From contig JAGWTU010000052.1 in the NCBI GenBank assembly GCA_028868825.1, forward strand, positions 1-38,789: a DNA stretch of 38,789 nucleotides, written 5' to 3'. Below are positions 1 to 6,418 of the stretch, one piece after another; the stretch's first letter is position 1, and each line of letters opens with the position of its first letter. This DNA comes from Burkholderiales bacterium. Lineage in GTDB: Bacteria; Pseudomonadota; Gammaproteobacteria; Burkholderiales; Burkholderiaceae_C. Below the pieces are notes generated by a model. The model was not told the origin of the DNA. It was given only the letters and a program-made list of their open reading frames with translations, and made no database searches. Both the position numbers and the translations under genes were made by a program.

Positions 1-549
1 GGCCAGCAGCAGGCGCAGCGGCGCCGGGCTCGCGCGGCTGCGCGAGCGCGCGTCGCGCAGCAGGAAGACCGGGCCGTCGTGGCCCTGCGCCGCCAGCGCC
101 AGCCGGCGCAGCGCGTCGGGCGGCAGCCGCGCGGGCAGCCAGGCCAGCAGCGCGCCGAGATGGCCGCTCTTGAGCGCCTGCTCGAGCGCCCACAGCGCAT
201 CGGCCGCGCGCTCGCTGCGCACGACGACGAGCCGCGGCCAGGCGATGCCCAGCGCCGCCAGCGCCCAGGCGCAGGGCGCTGCCGGGGGGTCGAACCAGAT
301 GTGGCTGCGCTCGTGCAGCACGGGGGCCAGCAGGCGCAGTTCGCCGACGCCGGGGTGCGGCAGCAGCAGCTCGGTGAGCGCGCCCGCGGGCCAGCCGCCG
401 CCGGGCAGTTCGGCGTCGAGTTCGGCGTAGCCGCTGGCCAGCAGCGAGGCGCGCGGCCGCGCGAGCTGGTCGGCGCGCCACAGCGCCGGATGCAGGTCCT
501 GCGGCGCGGGCGGGGCAATCGGGAGGGGCGGGGGGAACGGGGTTTGCAT
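1..549 (-). CDS. imuA: ImuA, translesion synthesis accessory protein (5' part, cut by window edge)
   Basis: An open frame of 183 codons runs from an ATG at 549 to the window edge, so the C-terminus is missing. After a Pro-rich start, the protein reads LWRADQLARPRASLLASGY (residues about 22-40) and then AELDAELPGGGWPAGALTEL, the RecA-like N-terminal pattern of betaproteobacterial ImuA. A later stretch, RLVVVRSERAADALWALEQALK, also fits the family. In known systems ImuA works with the inactive polymerase ImuB and with DnaE2 in SOS mutagenesis; imuB and dnaE2 would lie beyond the left edge, which cannot be checked here. A LexA-like box lies about 40 bases upstream of the start, as expected for this cassette. 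RadA/SulA-type RecA-fold proteins are the alternative, but the motif order favours ImuA. Confidence 0.82.
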   Translation of the reverse strand, partial: MQTPFPPPLPIAPPAPQDLHPALWRADQLARPRASLLASGYAELDAELPGGGWPAGALTELLLPHPGVGELRLLAPVLHERSHIWFDPPAAPCAWALAALGIAWPRLVVVRSERAADALWALEQALKSGHLGALLAWLPARLPPDALRRLALAAQGHDGPVFLLRDARSRSRASPAPLRLLLA

Positions 550-586
550 GGCAGGCATCCGGCCAGCATCGGCAACTCACCGAATA

Positions 587-602
587 CTGTATGGATATCC
601 AT
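587..602 (-). promoter_or_regulatory. LexA (SOS) box-like operator upstream of imuA
   Basis: On the minus strand the site reads ATGGATATCCATACAG. On the plus strand it is CTG-N10-CAT, one base away from the CTG-N10-CAG consensus. An internal perfect palindrome (TATGGATATCCATA, 590-603) and AT-rich flanks stand out in very GC-rich DNA. It lies 38-53 bases before the imuA ATG, and imuA cassettes are classic LexA targets. Binding is inferred. Confidence 0.6.
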
Positions 603-675
603 ATCTTAGCGCCGCCGCGGCGCCCCTGCCTAGCCGCGATCGCGGCCGCCGCCGCGCCCGGCGCGGTGCCGAGAA

Positions 676-2070
676 CTAGTAGTCGCCGCCCGACCCCGGC
701 GCCAGATTGTCGAAGCGCGTCAGCGGCTTGAGGAAGGTCAGCTTGACCTCGCCCACCGGGCCGTTACGCTGCTTCGCCACGATGATCTCCGCCACCCCCG
801 GCTCCTTGCTTTCCTTGTTGTAGTAGTCGTCGCGGTAGATGAACATGATGATGTCGGCATCCTGCTCGATCGCGCCCGACTCGCGCAGGTCGCTCATCAT
901 CGGCCGCTTGTCGTTGCGCTGCTCGACGCTGCGGTTGAGCTGCGAGAGCGCGATCACGGGGCATTGCAGCTCCTTGGCCAGCGCCTTCAGGCCGCGCGAG
1001 ATCTCGCCGAGCTCGGTGGCGCGGTTCTCGTCGCTGCCGCTGCTGCCGCTCATCAGCTGCAGGTAGTCGATGACGATCAGCCCCAGCGTGCCGAACTGGC
1101 GCGCCATGCGGCGCGCGCGGGCACGCAGCTCCGAGCTCGTCAGCGCCGCGGTCTCGTCGATGTAGAGCTGCGCCGCGCGCAGCCGCTCGGCGGCGTCGGA
1201 CAGGCGCTCCCAGTCGCCGCTCTCGAGCCGGCCCGTGCGCAGCCCCTGCTGGTTGATGCGGCCCAGCGATCCGACCAGGCGCAGCGCGAGCTGCGAGGCG
1301 CCCATTTCCATCGAGAACACGAGCACCGGCAGCCCTTCCTGGACCGCGACATGCTCGGCGATGTTGAGCGCGAAAGCCGTCTTGCCCATCGATGGCCGCG
1401 CCGCGAGCACGATCAGGTCGCCCTTCTGCAGCCCCGCCGTCATGCGGTCGAGGTCGTAGAACCCGGTGCGCACGCCGGTGACCTCCTCGGCGCCGTTGTC
1501 GTGCAACTCGTTGACGCGGTCGATCAGCGCGACGACGAGCTTGTCGATGCCCTGGAAGCCCTGCTTCTGGCGTGAGCCCTCCTCGCCGATCTGGAAGATC
1601 TTGCTCTCGGCCTCGTCGAGCACGGTGCTGACCTGGCGCCCGCCCGGGTTGAAGGCGCTGGTGGCGATCTCGTCGCTGGCGGCGATGAGCTTGCGCAGGA
1701 TCGAGCGCTCGCGCACGATCTCGGCGTAGCGCCGCATGTTCGCCGCGCTCGGCACGCTCTGCGCGAGCGCGTTGAGGTAGGCCAGGCCGCCGCAGTCCTG
1801 CGCCTTGCCCAGGCTCTGCAACTGCTCGAACACCGTGATCACGTCCGCGGGCTTGCTGCCGGCGACGAGGCTGCCGATGGCGGCGTAGATCAGCCGATGC
1901 TCGTAGCGGTAGAAATCGCCGTCGGTCAGCAGGTCGCCGGCGCGGTCCCAGGCCAGGTTGTCGAGCAGCAGACCGCCGAGCACGCTCTGCTCGGCCTCGA
2001 CCGAATGCGGCGGCACGCGCAGCCTGGCGACCTCGTCGTCGCGCGATGGGGAGTTGAAGACCGCTGACAT
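676..2070 (-). CDS. dnaB: Replicative DNA helicase DnaB
   Basis: DnaB is the hexameric 5'-3' helicase that unwinds the fork and recruits primase. The 464-residue product has the usual length. The N-terminal domain begins at LRVPPHSVEAEQSVLGGLLLD (about 17-37). The RecA-like C-terminal domain has Walker A ARPSMGKT at 224-231, the hydrophobic Walker B strand LIVIDYLQLM, the SLKALAKELQCPVIALSQLNR-type region, and the arginine-rich end of the family. An upstream in-frame start at 2181 would add 37 residues unlike DnaB. The ATG at 2070 gives the normal N-terminus and has AGAGG about 6 bases upstream, so I chose it. No intein is present. It follows rplI on the same strand, separated by a terminator, so it probably has its own promoter. 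Confidence 0.97.
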   Translation of the reverse strand: MSAVFNSPSRDDEVARLRVPPHSVEAEQSVLGGLLLDNLAWDRAGDLLTDGDFYRYEHRLIYAAIGSLVAGSKPADVITVFEQLQSLGKAQDCGGLAYLNALAQSVPSAANMRRYAEIVRERSILRKLIAASDEIATSAFNPGGRQVSTVLDEAESKIFQIGEEGSRQKQGFQGIDKLVVALIDRVNELHDNGAEEVTGVRTGFYDLDRMTAGLQKGDLIVLAARPSMGKTAFALNIAEHVAVQEGLPVLVFSMEMGASQLALRLVGSLGRINQQGLRTGRLESGDWERLSDAAERLRAAQLYIDETAALTSSELRARARRMARQFGTLGLIVIDYLQLMSGSSGSDENRATELGEISRGLKALAKELQCPVIALSQLNRSVEQRNDKRPMMSDLRESGAIEQDADIIMFIYRDDYYNKESKEPGVAEIIVAKQRNGPVGEVKLTFLKPLTRFDNLAPGSGGDY

Positions 2071-2083
2071 GAAAGCCTCTACC

Positions 2084-2104
2084 TGTGGGCAAGTCTGTGG
2101 ATGG
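2084..2104 (-). promoter_or_regulatory. Two DnaA-box-like 9-mers in the dnaB leader
   Basis: On the minus strand CCATCCACA (2104-2096) and TTGCCCACA (2092-2084) each match 7 of 9 positions of TTATCCACA. They are in the same orientation, 3 bases apart, between the rplI terminator and the dnaB start. Matches this loose occur by chance, so the DnaA role is speculative. Confidence 0.25.
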
Positions 2105-2137
2105 ACGGTGCGGACGGCGGGATAAATCGGGGATCTG

Positions 2138-2168
2138 AAAAAGCGAAGGCCGGCGTGCAGCCGGCCTT
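2138..2168 (-). terminator. Rho-independent terminator after rplI
   Basis: A perfect 9-bp stem, AAGGCCGGC with GCCGGCCTT, has a 5-base loop (2146-2168). On the minus strand it is followed, after CGC, by five T residues (2142-2138). It lies about 100 bases beyond the rplI stop and about 70 bases before dnaB, so it should end the rpsF-priB-rpsR-rplI transcript, fully or partly. The 11-mer GCCGGCCTTCC of its right arm recurs at 2192-2202. Confidence 0.8.
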
Positions 2169-2269
2169 CCTGATAACTCACCGGCTCATGCGCCGGCCTT
2201 CCATCGATGGGTTCACCGGCGCCGCCGGCAAGCCCGCATCAGAGCACTTCAGCGATCCCGGGTCAAGCC

Positions 2270-2722
2270 TTACTCGGCTTGCGCGACGACCTGCACCGTC
2301 ACCTCGACGACGACGTCGTGGTGCGGTGCGACCGAGACCGGGTGCTCGCCGACGGTCTTCAGCGGACCAGTGGGCAGGCGCACCTGCGCCTTGGCGATCG
2401 CCAGACCCATCTTCGTCAGCGCCTCGGCGATGTCGGCATTGGTGACCGAACCGAACAGACGACCGTCGACGCCGGCCTTCTGCGCGATGCGCACCGTCTT
2501 GCCGCTCATCTGCTCGCCCAGCGCCTGCGCGGTGGCGAGCTTGGCCGCGGCGGCCTTCTCGAGGTCGGCACGCCGATCCTCGAATTCCTTGATCGCGGCC
2601 TCGGTGGCGCGGCGCGCCAGCTTGGACGGGATCAGGTAGTTGCGGGCATAGCCCTGCTTGACCTTGACGACGTCGCCGAGGTCACCGAGCTTGCCGACCT
2701 TGTCCAGAAGAATGACTTGCAT
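2270..2722 (-). CDS. rplI: 50S ribosomal protein L9
   Basis: This 150-residue protein starts MQVILLDKVGKLGDLGDVVKV, the hallmark N-terminal domain of L9 with the RNA-binding segment GYARNYLIPSKLA. A long charged helix (about residues 45-75) connects to the C-terminal domain VRIAQKAGVDGRLFGSVTNADIAEAL. L9 binds 23S rRNA near the L1 stalk and helps maintain reading frame. The ATG at 2722 is preceded by GAGGAGC at good spacing and directly follows rpsR. A longer in-frame start at 2782 would run back through the end of rpsR and was rejected. It is the last gene before the terminator. Confidence 0.97.
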   Translation of the reverse strand: MQVILLDKVGKLGDLGDVVKVKQGYARNYLIPSKLARRATEAAIKEFEDRRADLEKAAAAKLATAQALGEQMSGKTVRIAQKAGVDGRLFGSVTNADIAEALTKMGLAIAKAQVRLPTGPLKTVGEHPVSVAPHHDVVVEVTVQVVAQAE

Positions 2723-2732
2723 GGTCGGCTCC

Positions 2733-3023
2733 TCAAACCTTGTGCTGGTCGGAGTACGGCAGCAGCGCGAGGAAGCGGGCACGCTTGATCGCGGTGGTGA
2801 GCTGACGCTGGTAGAAGGCGCGCGTGCCGGTCAGGCGCGCCGGCGTGATCTTGCCGTTCTCGCCGATGAAATCGCGCAGCACGTCGATTTCCTTGTAGTC
2901 GATCTCCTCGACCTTGGCGACGGTGAAGCGGCAGAAACGCTTGCGGCGGAACAGCAGCGACTGGTTGTTGCGCTTGGGCCGCTTGTCCTTGGAAAAACGA
3001 CCTTTACCACGTGGCGGGGGCAT
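2733..3023 (-). CDS. rpsR: 30S ribosomal protein S18
   Basis: The 96-residue basic protein has the S18 core RRKRFCRFTVAKVEEIDYKEID (about 26-47), DFIGENGKITPARLTGT and the helix AFYQRQLTTAIKRARFLALLPY. S18 sits on the platform of the small subunit as a partner of S6. The gene lies between priB and rplI, 10 bases before the rplI start, so all are co-transcribed. The N-terminal MPPPRGKGRFSKDKRPKRNN extension is typical of betaproteobacteria. Confidence 0.98.
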   Translation of the reverse strand: MPPPRGKGRFSKDKRPKRNNQSLLFRRKRFCRFTVAKVEEIDYKEIDVLRDFIGENGKITPARLTGTRAFYQRQLTTAIKRARFLALLPYSDQHKV

Positions 3024-3053
3024 ATGAAACTCCTGGTGTATACGAGAAATCGG

Positions 3054-3344
3054 TCAGGCTACGGGGTCGACCGAGGTGATATGGAACAGCAGGCCGCGCT
3101 TGTTGCGGGTGCTGGTGATGAAGCCGCCGTACAGGCCTGCCGCACCCAGCTCCAGCGCCAGCAGCGATCGCGTCACGGCGCCGATTCCCACCGCCTTGAT
3201 CTCCATCGAGACCTTGCGCGGGACACCGTCCTCGCTGACCTCGGACTCGTGCTGCAAGCTCAAGTCCAGGGCCGGCAGACCGGCAGGCGTGTAACGCAGC
3301 ACCGCTCGCTCCACCAGCGTCGCGCTCAGAACCAGCCGGTTCAT
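3054..3344 (-). CDS. priB: Primosomal replication protein N (PriB)
   Basis: The 96-residue product is a single OB-fold, SSB-like protein. It starts MNRLVLSATLVERAVLRYTPAG and continues with strands LDLSLQHESEV and KVSMEIKAVGIGAVTRSLLALELG. PriB binds single-stranded DNA and links PriA to DnaT or DnaB in replication restart. Its place between rpsF and rpsR is the conserved proteobacterial arrangement, and dnaB lies just downstream. The length equals that of known PriB proteins, and no other start is needed. Confidence 0.95.
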   Translation of the reverse strand: MNRLVLSATLVERAVLRYTPAGLPALDLSLQHESEVSEDGVPRKVSMEIKAVGIGAVTRSLLALELGAAGLYGGFITSTRNKRGLLFHITSVDPVA

Positions 3345-3378
3345 CGCACGCAGCCGGCGGCCGGCGCCGCCCGCGGCT

Positions 3379-3741
3379 TCAGGCCGCGGCCTCCTGGCGT
3401 TCCTTGCGAGCTTCCTCGCGCTCGACCGCCTTCATCATGATCGACGGCGTCGTCTCGGCCTTGGCCTTGACCACCGTGAGGTGGCGCAGCACGGCGTCGT
3501 TGAAGCGGAAGCCGGTCTCGAGCTCGGTCAGCACGTCGTTGCCGCACTCGATGTTCAGGCACAGGTAATGCGCCTTGACCAGTTTCTGGATCATGTAGGC
3601 CAGCTGGCGCCGACCCCAGTCCTCGACCCGATGGACCTTGCCGCCGCCGGCGGTGACCAGGGTCTTGTAGCGTTCCAGCATGGCCGGAACCTGTTCGCTC
3701 TGATCCGGATGGATCAGCAGCACGATCTCGTAGTGACGCAT
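3379..3741 (-). CDS. rpsF: 30S ribosomal protein S6
   Basis: The 120-residue protein begins MRHYEIVLLIHPDQSEQVPAML, the diagnostic S6 start, and contains WGRRQLAYMIQKLVKAHYLC and NDAVLRHLTVVKAKAET. S6 pairs with S18 on the 30S platform. The ATG at 3741 was chosen over an upstream in-frame codon at 3816, because the added residues do not resemble S6 and GGAG lies just before 3741. The C-terminal tail REEARKERQEAAA is short and charged. It is the first gene of the operon, with a -10-like box about 90 bases upstream. Confidence 0.97.
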   Translation of the reverse strand: MRHYEIVLLIHPDQSEQVPAMLERYKTLVTAGGGKVHRVEDWGRRQLAYMIQKLVKAHYLCLNIECGNDVLTELETGFRFNDAVLRHLTVVKAKAETTPSIMMKAVEREEARKERQEAAA

Positions 3742-3828
3742 GAATACTCCTTGTGGATTCCGGGACCCGTCCCGGGTGGAAGCCGCCCCGATGCGTCGAC
3801 ATGACGGGTGCGGCAAGGAAAGCCCAAC

Positions 3829-3834
3829 AGTATA
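3829..3834 (-). promoter_or_regulatory. Probable -10 box for the rpsF operon
   Basis: TATACT on the minus strand differs from TATAAT by one base and lies in an AT-rich island just upstream of rpsF, in the short gap to the symporter gene. It predicts a leader of about 80 bases. I see no good -35 hexamer at 16-18 bases, so a growth-regulated or activator-assisted promoter is possible. Confidence 0.5.
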
Positions 3835-3853
3835 GCAGGGGTGCAGGGTGGAC

Positions 3854-5971
3854 TCAGTCCAGCGTCGCGCTCGGGAAGCGCATGCGGTCGATCAGCGACT
3901 GCACCTCGGGCCCCGGCGCCGGCGTCAGCAGGCTGACGACGATCATCACGGCGAATCCGATCGGCACCGCGAAGACGCCGGCGGCGATGGCGTCGACGCC
4001 GAACCAGCGGCAATCGGCCAGCGGCAGCGTGACGCCGAACAGCGCGCGCAGCGGCGCCAGGTTGGTCGCCATGTACCAGCCGCAGACGGCGAGCCCGGCG
4101 ACCATGCCGGCACTCGCGCCGATGCCGTTGGCGCGGCGCCAGAAGATGCCCAGCACGAGCGCCGGGAAGAACGCCGCCGCGGCCAGTGAGAACGCCGCCG
4201 AGACGAACTGCAGGATGTCGGTGCTCTTGGTCGCGGCGATCGTCGCCGCGACGAGCGCGATCGCCATCACCAGCACTTTCGACGCGATGACGCGCGTGGC
4301 GGCGCTGGCGCGCGGGTTGACGGTGCGGAAATAGATGTCGTGCGAGACCGCGTTGGCGATCGTCAGCAGCAGCCCGTCGGCGGTGGACAGCGCCGCCGCG
4401 AGGCCGCCCGCGGCGACGAGGCAGGTGACCCAGTAAGGCAGGCCGCCGATCTCGGGCGCGGCGAGCACGACGACATCGCCGCCGATGAACAGCTCGCCGA
4501 GCTGCAGGATGCCGTCGCCGTTGACGTCGCGCACCGAGACGAGGTTCGGATCGAGCCGCGACCAGCGGCCGACCCAGGCCGGCAGATGGTCGATCGGTGT
4601 GCCGACCAGATGCTGCAGCACCTCGAACTTGACGAGCACGGCGAGCACCGGAGCCGCCAGGTACAGCAGCGTGATGAACAGCAGCGACCAGGCCACCGAC
4701 TTGCGCGCCTCGGCCGCCGAAGGCGTCGTGTAGTAGCGCGTCAGCACATGCGGCATCGCCGCCGTGCCCATCATCAGGCACAGCATCAGCGCGATGAAGT
4801 TGACGCGCGCGCGGTCGCTGCGCGCGCCGCCCTGCCCGGCCGCCTCGCTCTCGGGGCCGGCGCCGGCGTAGGGCTGGGTCTGCGGCGGCATGCCGGCCAG
4901 CGGCAGCGCGTGCGACAGCGAGACCTCGCGGTCGTGCAGGTAGGCGGCGCGCGCCTGCGCCTCGGTGCGCGGGCGCTGCGCGTAGTCGCGCTCGGCACGC
5001 TGGATCTGCACCAGCGGCGCGTTGTGGCGCCGCAGCTCGGCGATCAGATGCTGCGCCAGGGTCTCGTCCGCGGCCATCGCCCGGCGCACGTCCTTCAGCT
5101 TCGCATCGTCGAGCGCGGCGCGCTCGCGCAGGCGCTGCGCGACCTCGCGCTCGGCCGGGTCGGCGATGAGCTGCGCCTCGCGCTTCTCGATCTGCATCAG
5201 CTGCGTGCCGTACGACACCAGCGGCGTCAGGCTGCCGGTCTGCTTCACCGACAGCCACATCAGCGGGATCAAGTAGGCGAGGATCAGCACCCCGTACTGC
5301 GCCACCTGCGTCCAGGTGACGGCGCGCATGCCGCCGAGGAAGGAACACACGAGCACGCCGCCCAGTCCGACGAAGATGCCGAGTTCGAAGCCGAAGCCGG
5401 TCAGGTGCGAGGTGATCAGCCCGACGCCGTAGATCTGCACCACGACGTAGACGAAGGACACACCGATGGCCGCCAGCGCGCCGATCGCACGCGGCAGCCG
5501 GCCGCCGTAGCGCGCGCCGAGGAAATCGGGAATCGTGTACTGGCCGAAGCGGCGCAGGAAGGGCGCGAGCAGCAGCGCCAGCAGGCAATAGCCGCCGGTC
5601 CAGCCCAGGATGTAGGCCAGCCCCGAGAAGCCGTGCAGGAACAGCACGCCGGCGGTGCCGATGAACGAGGCGGCCGACATCCAGTCGGCGGCCGTCGCCA
5701 GCCCGTTGAAGAGCGCCGGCACGCGACGCCCGGCGACGAAGTATTCGACCTCGTTCGAGGTGCGGCAGAGGAAACCGATGCCGGCGTAGGCGGCTACCGT
5801 GAGGACGAGGAAGGAGGCGCCGATCCAGCCGCGCGGCAGTCCGCTGCGCTCGCCCAGCGCCATCGCGCCCATCAGCAGCCCGAAGCACAGCAGGAACAGC
5901 GCGTAACGCCGGAACAGGCTCGCGCTGAGGCGGCTGCTGGCGTCGGGTCCGAGCGTTCCCGAACGGATCAC
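3854..5971 (-). CDS. Sodium:solute symporter, large subunit-type partner of DUF4212
   Basis: The 705-residue polytopic protein belongs to the SSS family, in the group that pairs with a small DUF4212 protein (VC_2705-like). TM segments begin at about residue 22. FNGLATAADWMSAASFIG (88-105) and GLAAALSTADGLLLTIANAV (523-542) are SSS signatures. Residues about 258-388 form a charged, partly helical insert (IEKREAQLIADPAEREVAQR and onward) not present in the core fold, which explains the length. DVNGDGILQLGE at 482-493 matches an EF-hand loop. It starts at GTG 5971, overlapping the DUF4212 stop by 4 bases (GTGA). A much longer in-frame reading back to 7915 runs antisense through the MFS gene and is not real. 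The substrate is unknown; small organic acids are common in the family. Confidence 0.9.
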   Translation of the reverse strand: MIRSGTLGPDASSRLSASLFRRYALFLLCFGLLMGAMALGERSGLPRGWIGASFLVLTVAAYAGIGFLCRTSNEVEYFVAGRRVPALFNGLATAADWMSAASFIGTAGVLFLHGFSGLAYILGWTGGYCLLALLLAPFLRRFGQYTIPDFLGARYGGRLPRAIGALAAIGVSFVYVVVQIYGVGLITSHLTGFGFELGIFVGLGGVLVCSFLGGMRAVTWTQVAQYGVLILAYLIPLMWLSVKQTGSLTPLVSYGTQLMQIEKREAQLIADPAEREVAQRLRERAALDDAKLKDVRRAMAADETLAQHLIAELRRHNAPLVQIQRAERDYAQRPRTEAQARAAYLHDREVSLSHALPLAGMPPQTQPYAGAGPESEAAGQGGARSDRARVNFIALMLCLMMGTAAMPHVLTRYYTTPSAAEARKSVAWSLLFITLLYLAAPVLAVLVKFEVLQHLVGTPIDHLPAWVGRWSRLDPNLVSVRDVNGDGILQLGELFIGGDVVVLAAPEIGGLPYWVTCLVAAGGLAAALSTADGLLLTIANAVSHDIYFRTVNPRASAATRVIASKVLVMAIALVAATIAATKSTDILQFVSAAFSLAAAAFFPALVLGIFWRRANGIGASAGMVAGLAVCGWYMATNLAPLRALFGVTLPLADCRWFGVDAIAAGVFAVPIGFAVMIVVSLLTPAPGPEVQSLIDRMRFPSATLD

Positions 5972-6267
5972 ACCGGGCCCGCCGGCGGCGTGCGGCCGGC
6001 CGTCTGCGCGTCGTCGACGACATGCGCCTCGAGCCGGTCCATCGCGACCACGTAGACGACGACGACGACGAGGTACAAGCCCAGCATGCCGACGGCGACC
6101 AGCCAGTAGCCGAGCGGGAAGCCGAGCATGTGCCAGCGATTCAACGCCGGCGCGAACCAGGGCACGGCGAGGTTGGCGACCAGCCAGACGACGAGCAGCG
6201 CCGCGGTCAGGCGCTGGGTGCGCGACCAGAAGACGCGGCGGGCCATCATCGTGGGCATGGCCGGCAT
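5968..6267 (-). CDS. DUF4212 small membrane protein, symporter partner
   Basis: This protein of up to 99 residues has two hydrophobic segments, about 18-37 and 50-76. The second contains a run of valines encoded by a (GTC)5 stretch. It matches the small partner that regularly precedes VC_2705-type sodium:solute symporters (DUF4212). Its TGA overlaps the symporter GTG by 4 bases, so the two are probably translated together. The exact start is open: ATG codons at 6267, 6258, 6249 and 6246 are in frame, and none has a convincing ribosome binding site. The 6249 or 6246 start would give MMARRVFWSR or MARRVFWSR, closer to the family. Confidence 0.85.
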   Translation of the reverse strand: MPAMPTMMARRVFWSRTQRLTAALLVVWLVANLAVPWFAPALNRWHMLGFPLGYWLVAVGMLGLYLVVVVVYVVAMDRLEAHVVDDAQTAGRTPPAGPV

Positions 6268-6322
6268 TGTCGTTCAGCCGATCGGCGCCCAAGCGGCGCC
6301 GGTGACCGGGGTTAGCGATGCC

Positions 6323-6334
6323 CGGGTAAACCCG
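6323..6334. promoter_or_regulatory. Inverted repeat in divergent promoter region
   Basis: CGGGT-AA-ACCCG lies midway in the 151-base gap between the DUF4212 gene (minus) and the MFS gene (plus). It could be an operator shared by two divergent transport genes, but it is short and no matching second copy was seen. Confidence 0.2.
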
Positions 6335-6418
6335 CGGCACATCGGACGCGGGCGTGCGCGTCAGTTTTCGGTCAGCCTCGAAAGCACACTCGACCCTTCC
6401 TGTACCGGAGACGAGAAG

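Noticed and set aside
609..623. GCGCCG-CCG-CGGCGC as a dnaB terminator
   Set aside because: The loop is 3 bases and no T-run follows on the minus strand; such GC palindromes are frequent here by chance.
676..2070. A possible intein in DnaB
   Set aside because: DnaB often hosts inteins, but this one is 464 residues with contiguous motifs and no insertion.
2071..2181. A 37-residue N-terminal extension of DnaB
   Set aside because: It is unlike known DnaB starts and overlaps the terminator and leader region; ATG 2070 has a good ribosome binding site.
6055..6069. (GAC)5 trinucleotide repeat in the DUF4212 gene
   Set aside because: It encodes a valine run within a TM segment and is short; no sign of phase variation, since unit changes keep the frame.
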